From Actinobacillus sp. (GTDB lineage Bacteria > Pseudomonadota > Gammaproteobacteria > Enterobacterales > Pasteurellaceae), in contig JAHHQY010000038.1 of NCBI GenBank assembly GCA_020026115.1, positions 1-14,136 on the forward strand: a stretch of DNA of 14,136 bases, in the 5' to 3' direction. The number at the start of each line of letters is the position of its first letter. Positions within the stretch are counted from its first letter, which is position 1. Made by a program: the position numbers and the translations under genes. Below are positions 1 to 5,898 of the stretch, one piece after another. A model generated the notes under the pieces. That model did not search any database, was not told where the DNA came from, and saw nothing but the letters and a program-made list of their open reading frames with translations.

Positions 1-94
1 AGGTGATTTTGCCGATATAGGCGAAAAATATCAGCATAATGAGTAATAAAAGTTGTTTCAGTTTTTCGCTGAGTGTGTTTTTTTTCCTAGCCAT
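1..94 (-). CDS. N-terminal start of an unrecognised membrane-anchored protein (partial, cut by left edge)
   Basis: An ATG at 94-92 opens a frame that runs without a stop to the window edge (31 complete codons). The peptide begins MARKKNTLSEKLKQ and then has a hydrophobic run, LLLLIMLIFFAYIG (about residues 15-28). This is a short basic N-terminus followed by one membrane segment, so a signal anchor or uncleaved signal is likely. An AAGGAA ribosome-binding site lies five to six bases upstream (minus strand), which supports the start. It is on the same strand as cls and downstream of it, 100 bp away, so it may be cotranscribed with cls; no terminator is visible between them. I do not recognise the family from this fragment. 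Codons 3-5 contain an A8 tract. The start is fairly sure; the function is unknown. Confidence 0.6.
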   Translation of the reverse strand, partial: MARKKNTLSEKLKQLLLLIMLIFFAYIGKIT

Positions 95-103
95 AAATGT
101 TCC

Positions 104-129
104 TTTGTTTGCTTAGTTTGTTTGCTTAG
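104..129. repeat. Exact 13-bp tandem duplication (TTTGTTTGCTTAG x2)
   Basis: The unit TTTGTTTGCTTAG occupies 104-116 and again 117-129 with no mismatch. It lies in the 100-bp gap between cls and the left-edge gene, directly upstream (minus strand) of that gene's AAGGAA ribosome-binding site, so it would fall in the leader of its transcript or in its promoter. Confidence 0.85.
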
Positions 130-194
130 GGTGAATAAATTTTTCCGTTTTTTCGGTGCGAATGTGTTTTTTTCTGTTTGCGCTTGTGCAAGGT

Positions 195-1652
195 TTATAA
201 CAAGGGGCTAAACAGGAAAAACAGTTTTTCTATAATGCGGTGATAGCTTGGCCGATGTTTCCAGCTTTGGTAATCCATAAGAACCGATTGGGCGCAATAG
301 CTTTGCTGAAGTTCGCTGACTTCTTGGGCGAAATTTTTATCTTCCACCAACATCATAACTTCAAAATTTAACAGAAAACTGCGCGTATCCATATTCACTG
401 TGCCGACCATCGCCAAACGGTCGTCCACTAAAATGCTTTTGGTGTGCAATAAGCCTTGATTAAATTTATAAATTTTTACGCCCGCTTCGAGTAAATCATC
501 AAAAAAAGTGCGACTTGCCCAGTCCACTAAGGTTGAGTCATTTTTTTGCGGAAGGATAATTTCCACTTTCACGCCACGATAAGAGGCCACTTGCAAGGCT
601 TCGGCAATATGGTGCGTTGGCACAAAGTAAGGCGAGGTAATGACAATGCTTTTTCGCGCCGAAAAAATGGCTTGCAGTAAGGTTTGTTCCATTAAATCTT
701 CAGGAAAGCCTGGCCCTGTCGCTAAAATTTGCACGGCGTGCGAGTTATCCAAGTCTTGCGTTAAGGCGGTTTTATGGGGGTGTTGTAGTGGCAAGGACTG
801 TTGGGTTTCCATTTGCCAGTCGATCGCATGCAGGCTATTTAAAATACTTGATACTGGCCCGACCATACGCACCATCATATCCACCCATTCGCCAACGTGA
901 GCATCTTGTTTGAAATATTTGGGATCGACCATATTCATACTGCCCGTATAAGAAATGTGATTATCGATGGCGATGATTTTTCGGTGCATACGTAAATCAA
1001 TACGGCTGAAAAACATACGAAATAAACTCACATGTAAGCATTCTTCTATTTGAAGGCCTTTTTGGCGTAATTCTTTAGGCTTTGAGCTTTTTAGAAAAGG
1101 ACGACTGCCTACGCTATCAAGTAAAATGCGCACTTTAACGCCTCGCTGAACGGCTTGAATGAGCGCCTCTTCCACTTCGCCCACAAGCCCGCCTTCGGCC
1201 CAAATATAAAAAACCATATTGATATTTTTTTGCGCTTGCTGAATATCCGCGACAATTTGTTTGATGATGCTTTCAGGCGTATGCAAAAGGTGCAGTTCAT
1301 TACCGATTACGCTTGGGATGCTTAATCTACTTTGTACTAAATCCACTAAAGGTTGATAGCAAAGCGGGGTTTGGCTCGTAACGAAGTTTTTATTTTGACT
1401 TAGGGTTTGATACCAATGGATAAATCTGGGTTTAATGCGTTCAAAGGCCAAGGTGCGTTTTTTACCTAAATTGATTTCACCAAAAATCAAATAAGCCCCG
1501 ATCCCCACAAGAGGAAAAATATGAATCATCATCAACCAAGCTAACATCGCCGTGACGGATTGTTTGCGAAATAAAAGGCGTAGCGTAATCCCTATGGTCA
1601 TTATCCACACGATAGTGGGGAAAATGTATGGTACAATTTTGCTAATTAACAT
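195..1652 (-). CDS. cls: Cardiolipin synthase (phospholipase D superfamily, ClsA type)
   Basis: This 485-residue inner-membrane enzyme joins two phosphatidylglycerol molecules into cardiolipin and glycerol. Two hydrophobic segments sit at the N-terminus (about residues 8-28 and 36-57), as in E. coli ClsA (486 aa). Two phospholipase D (HKD) motifs form the active site: the first has H223, K225 and D230 followed by GS (237-238); the second has H403, K405 and D410 in the stretch LLHTKSILVDD. The length and both motifs are intact, so the enzyme should be active. The start ATG (1652-1650) is preceded by a strong AGGAGA site. The gene diverges from the RluA-like gene across 59 very T-rich bases; no convincing promoter hexamers were found there by eye. 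ClsB and ClsC lack this two-TM N-terminus, which argues for the ClsA type. Confidence 0.95.
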   Translation of the reverse strand: MLISKIVPYIFPTIVWIMTIGITLRLLFRKQSVTAMLAWLMMIHIFPLVGIGAYLIFGEINLGKKRTLAFERIKPRFIHWYQTLSQNKNFVTSQTPLCYQPLVDLVQSRLSIPSVIGNELHLLHTPESIIKQIVADIQQAQKNINMVFYIWAEGGLVGEVEEALIQAVQRGVKVRILLDSVGSRPFLKSSKPKELRQKGLQIEECLHVSLFRMFFSRIDLRMHRKIIAIDNHISYTGSMNMVDPKYFKQDAHVGEWVDMMVRMVGPVSSILNSLHAIDWQMETQQSLPLQHPHKTALTQDLDNSHAVQILATGPGFPEDLMEQTLLQAIFSARKSIVITSPYFVPTHHIAEALQVASYRGVKVEIILPQKNDSTLVDWASRTFFDDLLEAGVKIYKFNQGLLHTKSILVDDRLAMVGTVNMDTRSFLLNFEVMMLVEDKNFAQEVSELQQSYCAQSVLMDYQSWKHRPSYHRIIEKLFFLFSPLL

Positions 1653-1711
1653 ATTCTCTCCTGAATTTGAGCGTTTATTTTTTTTATTTTTTATTTTGTT
1701 ATGAGTTTGCT

Positions 1712-2341
1712 ATGAATTTTGAAATTGTCTTTCAACATCCTGATTTTGTTGTCATAAATAAGCCTTGTGGCCTGAGCGTACATAAAGATACGCAAGATGA
1801 AGGTTTTACCACACGTCTTGCAAAGCAACTCAGTGTACCACAAGTTTGGTTAGTTCATCGCTTAGATAAAGTCACTTCCGGTTTATTGATTTTGGCTTTA
1901 AATGCAAAAAGTGCAGGAACACTCAGCCAACTTTTCGCCCAACACCGCATTGAGAAAACCTATATTGCCCTTGCTTGTGCGAAACCAAAGAAAAAACAAG
2001 GCTGGATTAAAGGCGATATGCAAAAAGCACGCCGTGGCGCGTGGAAACTGTGTCAGAGCCTCGAAAACCCTGCCGTGACGCAATTTTCTTCTTATGGCAT
2101 TATGCCGAATTTGCGTTTGTTTATCTTGCGCCCAAAAACAGGAAAAACTCATCAATTACGCGTGGCCATGAAAAGTTTAGGCAGTCCTATTTTAGGCGAT
2201 ACCCTTTATGCAGGCTTGGCCAGCGATCGCACTTATTTACACGCTTACGCCTTGCGTTTTTGTTATCAAGGCGAAGAATTTTATCTAAAAGCTACGCCAA
2301 CCATGGGTAATTGGCCGATCACTTTCCCTTTAGATCTATAA
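1712..2341 (+). CDS. RluA-family RNA pseudouridine synthase (HI0042-like)
   Basis: A 209-residue pseudouridine synthase that isomerises uridine to pseudouridine in RNA; the target (rRNA or tRNA) cannot be read from the sequence. The family signature HRLDKVTSG is at residues 49-57, with catalytic aspartate D52. The RluA-type C-terminal block RPKTGKTHQLRVAM (140-153) is followed by LGSPILGDTLY (156-167). There is no S4 RNA-binding domain upstream, unlike RluC or RluD; size and layout match the short Pasteurellaceae proteins typified by H. influenzae HI0042. The frame stays open upstream to a TTG at 1667, but the protein starting MNFEIVFQHPDFVVINKP fits the family and the upstream 15 residues (FFYFLF-rich) do not, so ATG 1712 is chosen although its ribosome-binding site is weak (GAG nine to ten bases before). 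It is transcribed divergently from cls. No terminator is seen before the thi promoter. Confidence 0.88.
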   Translation: MNFEIVFQHPDFVVINKPCGLSVHKDTQDEGFTTRLAKQLSVPQVWLVHRLDKVTSGLLILALNAKSAGTLSQLFAQHRIEKTYIALACAKPKKKQGWIKGDMQKARRGAWKLCQSLENPAVTQFSSYGIMPNLRLFILRPKTGKTHQLRVAMKSLGSPILGDTLYAGLASDRTYLHAYALRFCYQGEEFYLKATPTMGNWPITFPLDL

Positions 2342-2346
2342 AAAAC

Positions 2347-2375
2347 TATACATTTTTCCCTATTTCCCTTAAAAT
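2347..2375 (+). promoter_or_regulatory. Predicted sigma70 promoter for thiBPQ
   Basis: A -35-like TATACA (2347-2352; four of six bases match TTGACA) and a -10-like TAAAAT (2370-2375) are separated by 17 bp. Transcription would start near 2382, exactly at the base of the riboswitch P1 stem, which is the expected geometry. The promoter begins only six bases after the RluA-like gene ends. Called by eye. Confidence 0.55.
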
Positions 2376-2382
2376 TCGGCGC

Positions 2383-2455
2383 GTTAGTCGGGGTGCAATA
2401 TGCTGAGAATATACCCGCGAACCTGAAACAGCTAGGACTGTCGTAGGAAACTAAC
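2383..2455 (+). promoter_or_regulatory. TPP riboswitch aptamer (THI element)
   Basis: A thiamine-pyrophosphate-sensing RNA in the leader of thiBPQ. The P1 stem pairs GTTAG (2383-2387) with CTAAC (2451-2455). The conserved THI-box elements appear in order: GGGGTGC (2390-2396), CTGAGA (2403-2408), ACCC (2413-2416, pairing with GGGT 2391-2394 as P2), ACCTGA (2421-2426), a short hairpin ACAG/CTGT (2428-2431 with 2438-2441), and GTAGGAAA (2443-2450). The location directly upstream of a thiamine transporter agrees with the known class. When TPP binds, expression of the transporter should fall. Confidence 0.93.
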
Positions 2456-2475
2456 CTTTTCAGCCTGTCGTTTTG

Positions 2476-2529
2476 TGGTTCATTCTCGCCTTTTTTTTAT
2501 GTCAGAAAACTGGAGAACAGAATGAAACA
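2476..2529 (+). promoter_or_regulatory. Probable riboswitch expression platform: start-codon-sequestering helix
   Basis: The linker TGGTTCATTCT (2476-2486) can pair with AGAATGAAACA (2519-2529), giving 10 pairs out of 11, eight of them contiguous. This buries the thiB AUG (2522-2524) and leaves the ribosome-binding site GGAG (2512-2515) in the loop. The same linker (2477-2487) can instead pair with the aptamer core: GAGAAT 2405-2410 with ATTCTC 2482-2487, plus ACC 2413-2415 with GGT 2477-2479. These two pairings exclude each other, which is what a translational OFF switch needs. A T8 run at 2491-2498 has no strong hairpin abutting it, so termination seems less likely. The structures were read by eye and not folded with energies. 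Confidence 0.5.
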
Positions 2530-3526
2530 AATCCTTACCACTTCCCTTGTTACGTCGCTTTTTTTGAGTGCTTCGGCCTTAGCGCAAGATATTCCCGTAA
2601 CCATTTATTCTTCAAGTAGTTTTGCCGCCGATTGGGGGCCTGCTTTGCCTTTAAAGGCGGATTTTGAAAAGAAAATGCCTTTTTGTAAATTAAACTTTGT
2701 GCCAATAAGTGGCGCAGGCGTGATGTTTAATCGCTTGCGCTTGGAAGGAAAAAAAACGCCTGCCGATATGGTGCTAACGCTGAATAATTTTATGTTAGAT
2801 GCGGGCGAAAAAGCCCAACTTTTCGGTGCGAGTTCCCTTGATTTAAGCGCCGTGCCTGCGGAATTTAAAAAAGTTTCTGGAGCGAATACTTTTGTACCTT
2901 ATGGTTTTGCGGAATACGCTTTTATTTACGATAAAAATAAATTAAAAAATCCCCCAACTTCTTTAAAAGAGTTGGTTAATCGACAAGATTTACGCGTGAT
3001 TTATCAAGACCCGCGCACTTCGGCGGTCGGTCAAGGGCTTATGGCGTGGATGAATGCGGTGTATGCCCCAGAAGACATTGCTCAGGCGTGGAAAACTTTA
3101 GCTAAACATACCGTAACCGTAGGCAAAGGTTGGTCGGAAACCTATCCTGCCTTTTTAAAAGGTGAAGCCGATGTGGTGCTAAGTTATAACACTTCGCCTT
3201 TGTATCATTTATTAGTGGAAAAGAAAGACCAATACGCCAGCCTTAATTTTAAAGAAGGACATATTGCGCAAGTGGATTTTGCTTCTGTGGTGAATGGTCA
3301 TCAAAATGCTTGTACGCAAGGCTTTTTGCAATATTTGCTTTCTACGCCTGCGCAACGCATTTTAAGCCAAGCCAATACGATGTTGCCGGTTATTGATAAC
3401 ATTGATTTAGCGGAATATGACGCGCTGAAAAAAAAGGTTTTTCAAAATGCGGTTTCTATGCCAGTTGTGCCACAAAAACAAATGCAACAGTGGATTAACC
3501 AATGGCAAATGGCCTTAGCGGAATAA
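2522..3526 (+). CDS. thiB: Thiamine/TPP ABC transporter, periplasmic binding protein
   Basis: This 334-residue periplasmic protein captures thiamine and its phosphates and delivers them to the ThiP permease. The N-terminus is a clear cleavable signal peptide: basic MKQ, a hydrophobic core, then SASALA-QD, with cleavage expected after A21. The mature protein aligns by eye with E. coli ThiB over its length: an SFAADWGP block near residues 33-40, FNRLRLEGKKTPADMVL, then YDKNKLKNPP, LKELV, VIYQDPRTS and KGWSETYPAFLKGEADVVLSY. It belongs to the same fold class as iron-binding proteins such as FbpA and AfuA, but the thiamine riboswitch and partners support ThiB. It starts at an ATG six bases after GGAG and ends in TAATG, sharing a base with the thiP start, so the two are translationally coupled. 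Older Haemophilus annotations call it tbpA. Confidence 0.95.
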   Translation: MKQILTTSLVTSLFLSASALAQDIPVTIYSSSSFAADWGPALPLKADFEKKMPFCKLNFVPISGAGVMFNRLRLEGKKTPADMVLTLNNFMLDAGEKAQLFGASSLDLSAVPAEFKKVSGANTFVPYGFAEYAFIYDKNKLKNPPTSLKELVNRQDLRVIYQDPRTSAVGQGLMAWMNAVYAPEDIAQAWKTLAKHTVTVGKGWSETYPAFLKGEADVVLSYNTSPLYHLLVEKKDQYASLNFKEGHIAQVDFASVVNGHQNACTQGFLQYLLSTPAQRILSQANTMLPVIDNIDLAEYDALKKKVFQNAVSMPVVPQKQMQQWINQWQMALAE

Positions 3527-5145
3527 TGACTTTGATGAAATTAAAAACAAAACTTCCCGCCCTTTTTCCGCGAGCTTATTGGGGCGGGATCTTTGTTATT
3601 GTGGCGATTAGTGCTTTTTATTTCCTTTCTTTGCAAGCCCTTTGGCAATATGGTCAGCATTATTCTTGGCAGGATTTTGTACAAGATCGTTATTTGCACC
3701 ACGTCATTGCCTTTAGCTTTTTACAAGCCAGTCTTTCGGCTTTTTTAGCGGTGATTTTGGGCTTTCTTTTTGCGCGCGCGTTTTTCTATCAAGATTTTTA
3801 CGGCAAAAAGTGGGTGCTGAAACTTTTTTCCTTAACCTTTGTGTTACCAAGCCTTGTGGCGATTTTCGGTTTAATGGGGGTTTATGGGCATAACGGTTGG
3901 CTTGCGCAAACTTGGCGTTTGCTGGGCTTTCAAGGAAATTGGCATTTTTATGGCTTAACGGGCATTTTAATTGCTCATTTGTTTTTTAATCTTCCTTTAG
4001 CCAGTCGTTTATTTTTGCAAGCCTTACAAAGTATTCCGACAGAACAACGTCAATTAGCCAGCCAATTAGGCGTGCGGGGTTGGCGTTTTATTCAACTTAT
4101 TGAATGGCCTTATCTGAAACAACAGCTTTTTCCTACCTTTGTGTTAATTTTTATGCTCTGCTTTACCAGCTTTGCCATTGTTTTAACCCTTGGTGGTGGG
4201 CCGAAGTTTACAACATTGGAAGTAGCCATTTATCAAGCGATTTTCTTTGAGTTTGATTTAGCGAAAGCGACCATTTTTGCCTTGTTGCAGTTTGTTTTTT
4301 GTTTGGCGTTATTTTCTTTAAGCAGTCTTTTTAGCCCTAAGCCAACAACGGCTTTAAGCTATAAAACATGGCGTGAAAAGCAAAGCAAGGGGGTGCAACT
4401 TTGGCAAAAAAGTCTTATTGCGCTGACGCTTTTTTTTATTGCAAGCCCTTTGTTGCACACTTTTTTACAGGCTTTAATGTCGGGGGAATTTTTTCGTGTT
4501 TGGCAAAATCCCGAATTTTGGCGCGCATTACTTTATTCTTTAAGCATTGCGCCTTTGGCGGGCTTTTTAGCGGTGTTGATTGCTATGGCTTTGTTGTATT
4601 TTTCGCGCCTTTTAAGTTGGCGACATCACCCGTGGCTTTCTCATTATATTCTTAATACGGGTATGGTGATTTTGGCCATTCCCACGTTGGTTTTAGCCTT
4701 AGGTTTGTTTTTGCTTTTGCGTAAGATTAACGTGACGAACGCGCTTTTATTTTTGTTGGTGGTCGTTTGTAATGCGCTTATGGCCTTACCTTTTGTGTTA
4801 CGCGTTTTAACCTTGCCGATGAATAATGCGATGTTGCTGTATGAAAAACTGTGTCAATCTTTGCAGTTGCAAGGCTTTGCGCGCTTTAAGTTAATTGAAT
4901 GGCCGAACTTAAAAGGGCCACTTAAGTATGCTTTTGCTTTGGCTAGCGCGCTTTCTTTGGGGGATTTTACGGCCATTGCGCTTTTTGCTAATCAAACCTT
5001 TACTTCGTTACCGCAACTTTTATATCAACAACTGGCGCGCTATCAAATGAATAGCGCAAGTGTTACCGCCTTTTTGTTGTTGCTTTTTTGTGGGTTAATT
5101 TTTTATTTTGTGGAAAGTTATGATCAATCTAAACATTCAGTTTAA
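3526..5145 (+). CDS. thiP: Thiamine/TPP ABC transporter, permease (fused two-half type)
   Basis: This 539-residue inner-membrane permease carries thiamine across the cytoplasmic membrane (E. coli ThiP is 536 aa). It is an internal duplication of two six-helix halves. Each half holds an EAA loop for docking on the ATPase: about residues 173-198 (QLASQLGVRG, then IEWPYLK) and 440-463 (KLCQSLQLQG, then IEWPNLK). The near-identical LIEWP cores of the two loops are direct evidence of the duplication. About twelve membrane segments are visible, with a hydrophilic linker near 270-295. The frame is open upstream to an ATG at 3502 inside thiB; ATG 3526 is preferred because it overlaps the thiB stop as TAATG and gives the family N-terminus. 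The next ATG, 3535, is possible. The gene overlaps thiQ by 26 bp. Confidence 0.95.
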   Translation: MTLMKLKTKLPALFPRAYWGGIFVIVAISAFYFLSLQALWQYGQHYSWQDFVQDRYLHHVIAFSFLQASLSAFLAVILGFLFARAFFYQDFYGKKWVLKLFSLTFVLPSLVAIFGLMGVYGHNGWLAQTWRLLGFQGNWHFYGLTGILIAHLFFNLPLASRLFLQALQSIPTEQRQLASQLGVRGWRFIQLIEWPYLKQQLFPTFVLIFMLCFTSFAIVLTLGGGPKFTTLEVAIYQAIFFEFDLAKATIFALLQFVFCLALFSLSSLFSPKPTTALSYKTWREKQSKGVQLWQKSLIALTLFFIASPLLHTFLQALMSGEFFRVWQNPEFWRALLYSLSIAPLAGFLAVLIAMALLYFSRLLSWRHHPWLSHYILNTGMVILAIPTLVLALGLFLLLRKINVTNALLFLLVVVCNALMALPFVLRVLTLPMNNAMLLYEKLCQSLQLQGFARFKLIEWPNLKGPLKYAFALASALSLGDFTAIALFANQTFTSLPQLLYQQLARYQMNSASVTAFLLLLFCGLIFYFVESYDQSKHSV

Positions 5146-5752
5146 TTATGCCAATTTAGCGATGCATTTTGTTTTATCCGTTAAAAAAGGCGAAAAAATC
5201 GCTCTTGTTGGCGCAAGTGGCGCAGGAAAAAGCACGTTACTTAATTTAATTGCGGGCTTTGAAAGCCCTAAGTCTGGCTCAATTTTTTTAAACGGGCAAG
5301 ATTGTACTTTTTTATCCCCAGCTCAACGCCCTGTTTCGATGCTTTTTCAAGAAAACAATTTGTTTACCCATTTAAACGTGGCGGAAAACTTAGCGCTGGG
5401 TATTAAACCGAGCTTAAAACTGAATGCGCAAGAAAAAGACGCGGTTTTGCAAGCCAGCCAAGCGGTGGGATTAGAGGCCTTTTTAACGCGCAAACCAAGC
5501 GAGCTTTCAGGGGGACAAAAACAACGTGTGGCTCTTGCGCGCTGTTTGTTGCGTAATCAGCCTATTTTGTTGCTTGATGAGCCTTTTTCTGCCCTTGACC
5601 CAAACTTACGCCAAGAAATGTTGCATTTAATTGCCCGATTTTGCCAAGAAAAACAACTCACTTTACTGATGGTAACCCATCAAGTTGATGAGGTAAAAAA
5701 TGTGGTGGATAAGGTTTTACGCGTGGAAAATGGCCAGCTTGTGCAGGGGTAG
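5120..5752 (+). CDS. thiQ: Thiamine/TPP ABC transporter, ATP-binding protein
   Basis: This 210-residue cytoplasmic ATPase powers the ThiBPQ importer. All ABC motifs are present: Walker A GASGAGKST (31-39), Q-loop glutamine Q77 within SMLFQENNLF, signature LSGGQ (129-133), Walker B ILLLDE (149-154), D-loop SALD (157-160) and H-loop H187 in MVTHQVDE. It is about 20 residues shorter than E. coli ThiQ (232 aa) and ends just after the nucleotide-binding domain, so only a C-terminal tail is missing. The block RPVSMLFQENNLF matches ThiQ closely and distinguishes it from other small ABC ATPases. ATG 5120 is chosen over an upstream TTG (5108) because MINLNIQFNY fits the ThiQ start and GGAAAG precedes it. 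The gene overlaps the end of thiP by 26 bp. Confidence 0.95.
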   Translation: MINLNIQFNYANLAMHFVLSVKKGEKIALVGASGAGKSTLLNLIAGFESPKSGSIFLNGQDCTFLSPAQRPVSMLFQENNLFTHLNVAENLALGIKPSLKLNAQEKDAVLQASQAVGLEAFLTRKPSELSGGQKQRVALARCLLRNQPILLLDEPFSALDPNLRQEMLHLIARFCQEKQLTLLMVTHQVDEVKNVVDKVLRVENGQLVQG

Positions 5753-5765
5753 CGGAAATTCTGTG

Positions 5766-5786
5766 GGCATTTTGCCGTTTCTTTTT
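5766..5786 (+). terminator. Weak candidate intrinsic terminator after thiQ
   Basis: A four-base-pair hairpin GGCA/TGCC (5766-5769 with 5773-5776, loop TTT) is followed by GTTTCTTTTT, 13 bases after the thiQ stop. The stem is very short for an intrinsic terminator, so some read-through into the downstream transporter gene is plausible. Confidence 0.3.
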
Positions 5787-5810
5787 AAGGCTTTTATTTA
5801 AGGCTTTTAT
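5785..5810. repeat. Exact 13-bp tandem duplication (TTAAGGCTTTTAT x2)
   Basis: The unit TTAAGGCTTTTAT occupies 5785-5797 and again 5798-5810 without mismatch. It abuts the -35-like TTGAAG (5811-5816) of the predicted promoter for the downstream MFS gene, so it forms the immediate upstream region of that promoter. Confidence 0.85.
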
Positions 5811-5839
5811 TTGAAGAAAACAGGCTTATTCGCTAAAAT
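5811..5839 (+). promoter_or_regulatory. Predicted sigma70 promoter for the MFS transporter-xerD pair
   Basis: TTGAAG (5811-5816; four of six bases match TTGACA) and TAAAAT (5834-5839) are spaced by 17 bp. The start would lie near 5846, giving a leader of about 53 bases before the GTG start. The promoter lets this pair be transcribed independently of the riboswitch-controlled thi operon. Called by eye. Confidence 0.5.
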
Positions 5840-5850
5840 ACGCCGTTCTT

Positions 5851-5868
5851 CCCCTTTGGGGTATTTTT
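5851..5868 (+). terminator. Short GC hairpin with T-run in the MFS leader (possible attenuator or thi terminator)
   Basis: CCCC (5851-5854), loop TTT and GGGG (5858-5861) are followed by TATTTTT (5862-5868). An AAAATA at 5835-5840 could also pair with TATTTT across a bulge. The stem is only four GC pairs, so it is weak as a terminator. It lies just downstream of the predicted start near 5846. Confidence 0.3.
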
Positions 5869-5898
5869 CCTTTAAAACTAAAAACTTGGACTTTTATC

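Noticed and set aside
640..900. 86-codon plus-strand open frame inside cls
   Set aside because: It is antisense to the conserved second half of cls, has an unusual C/S-rich composition and no supporting signals.
1667..1711. Upstream TTG extension of the RluA-like gene
   Set aside because: It would add 15 residues rich in F and Y that do not fit the family, and ATG 1712 gives the expected MNFEIVFQHPDFVVINKP opening.
1653..1711. Divergent promoters between cls and the RluA-like gene
   Set aside because: The region is a long T/A tract with only poor matches to -35 and -10 hexamers, so I could not place either promoter.
2746..3440. A8 tracts inside thiB as phase-variation sites
   Set aside because: Homopolymer A runs of this length are ordinary in an AT-rich genome, and thiB is a periplasmic nutrient protein with no reason to switch.
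3502..3525. Earlier ATG for thiP inside thiB
   Set aside because: ATG 3526 overlaps the thiB stop as TAATG, a common coupling, and gives the expected length.
2522..5752. Iron(III) ABC transporter (FbpABC/AfuABC) as an alternative for thiBPQ
   Set aside because: The TPP riboswitch, the ThiB-specific blocks and the ThiQ block RPVSMLFQENNLF point to thiamine.
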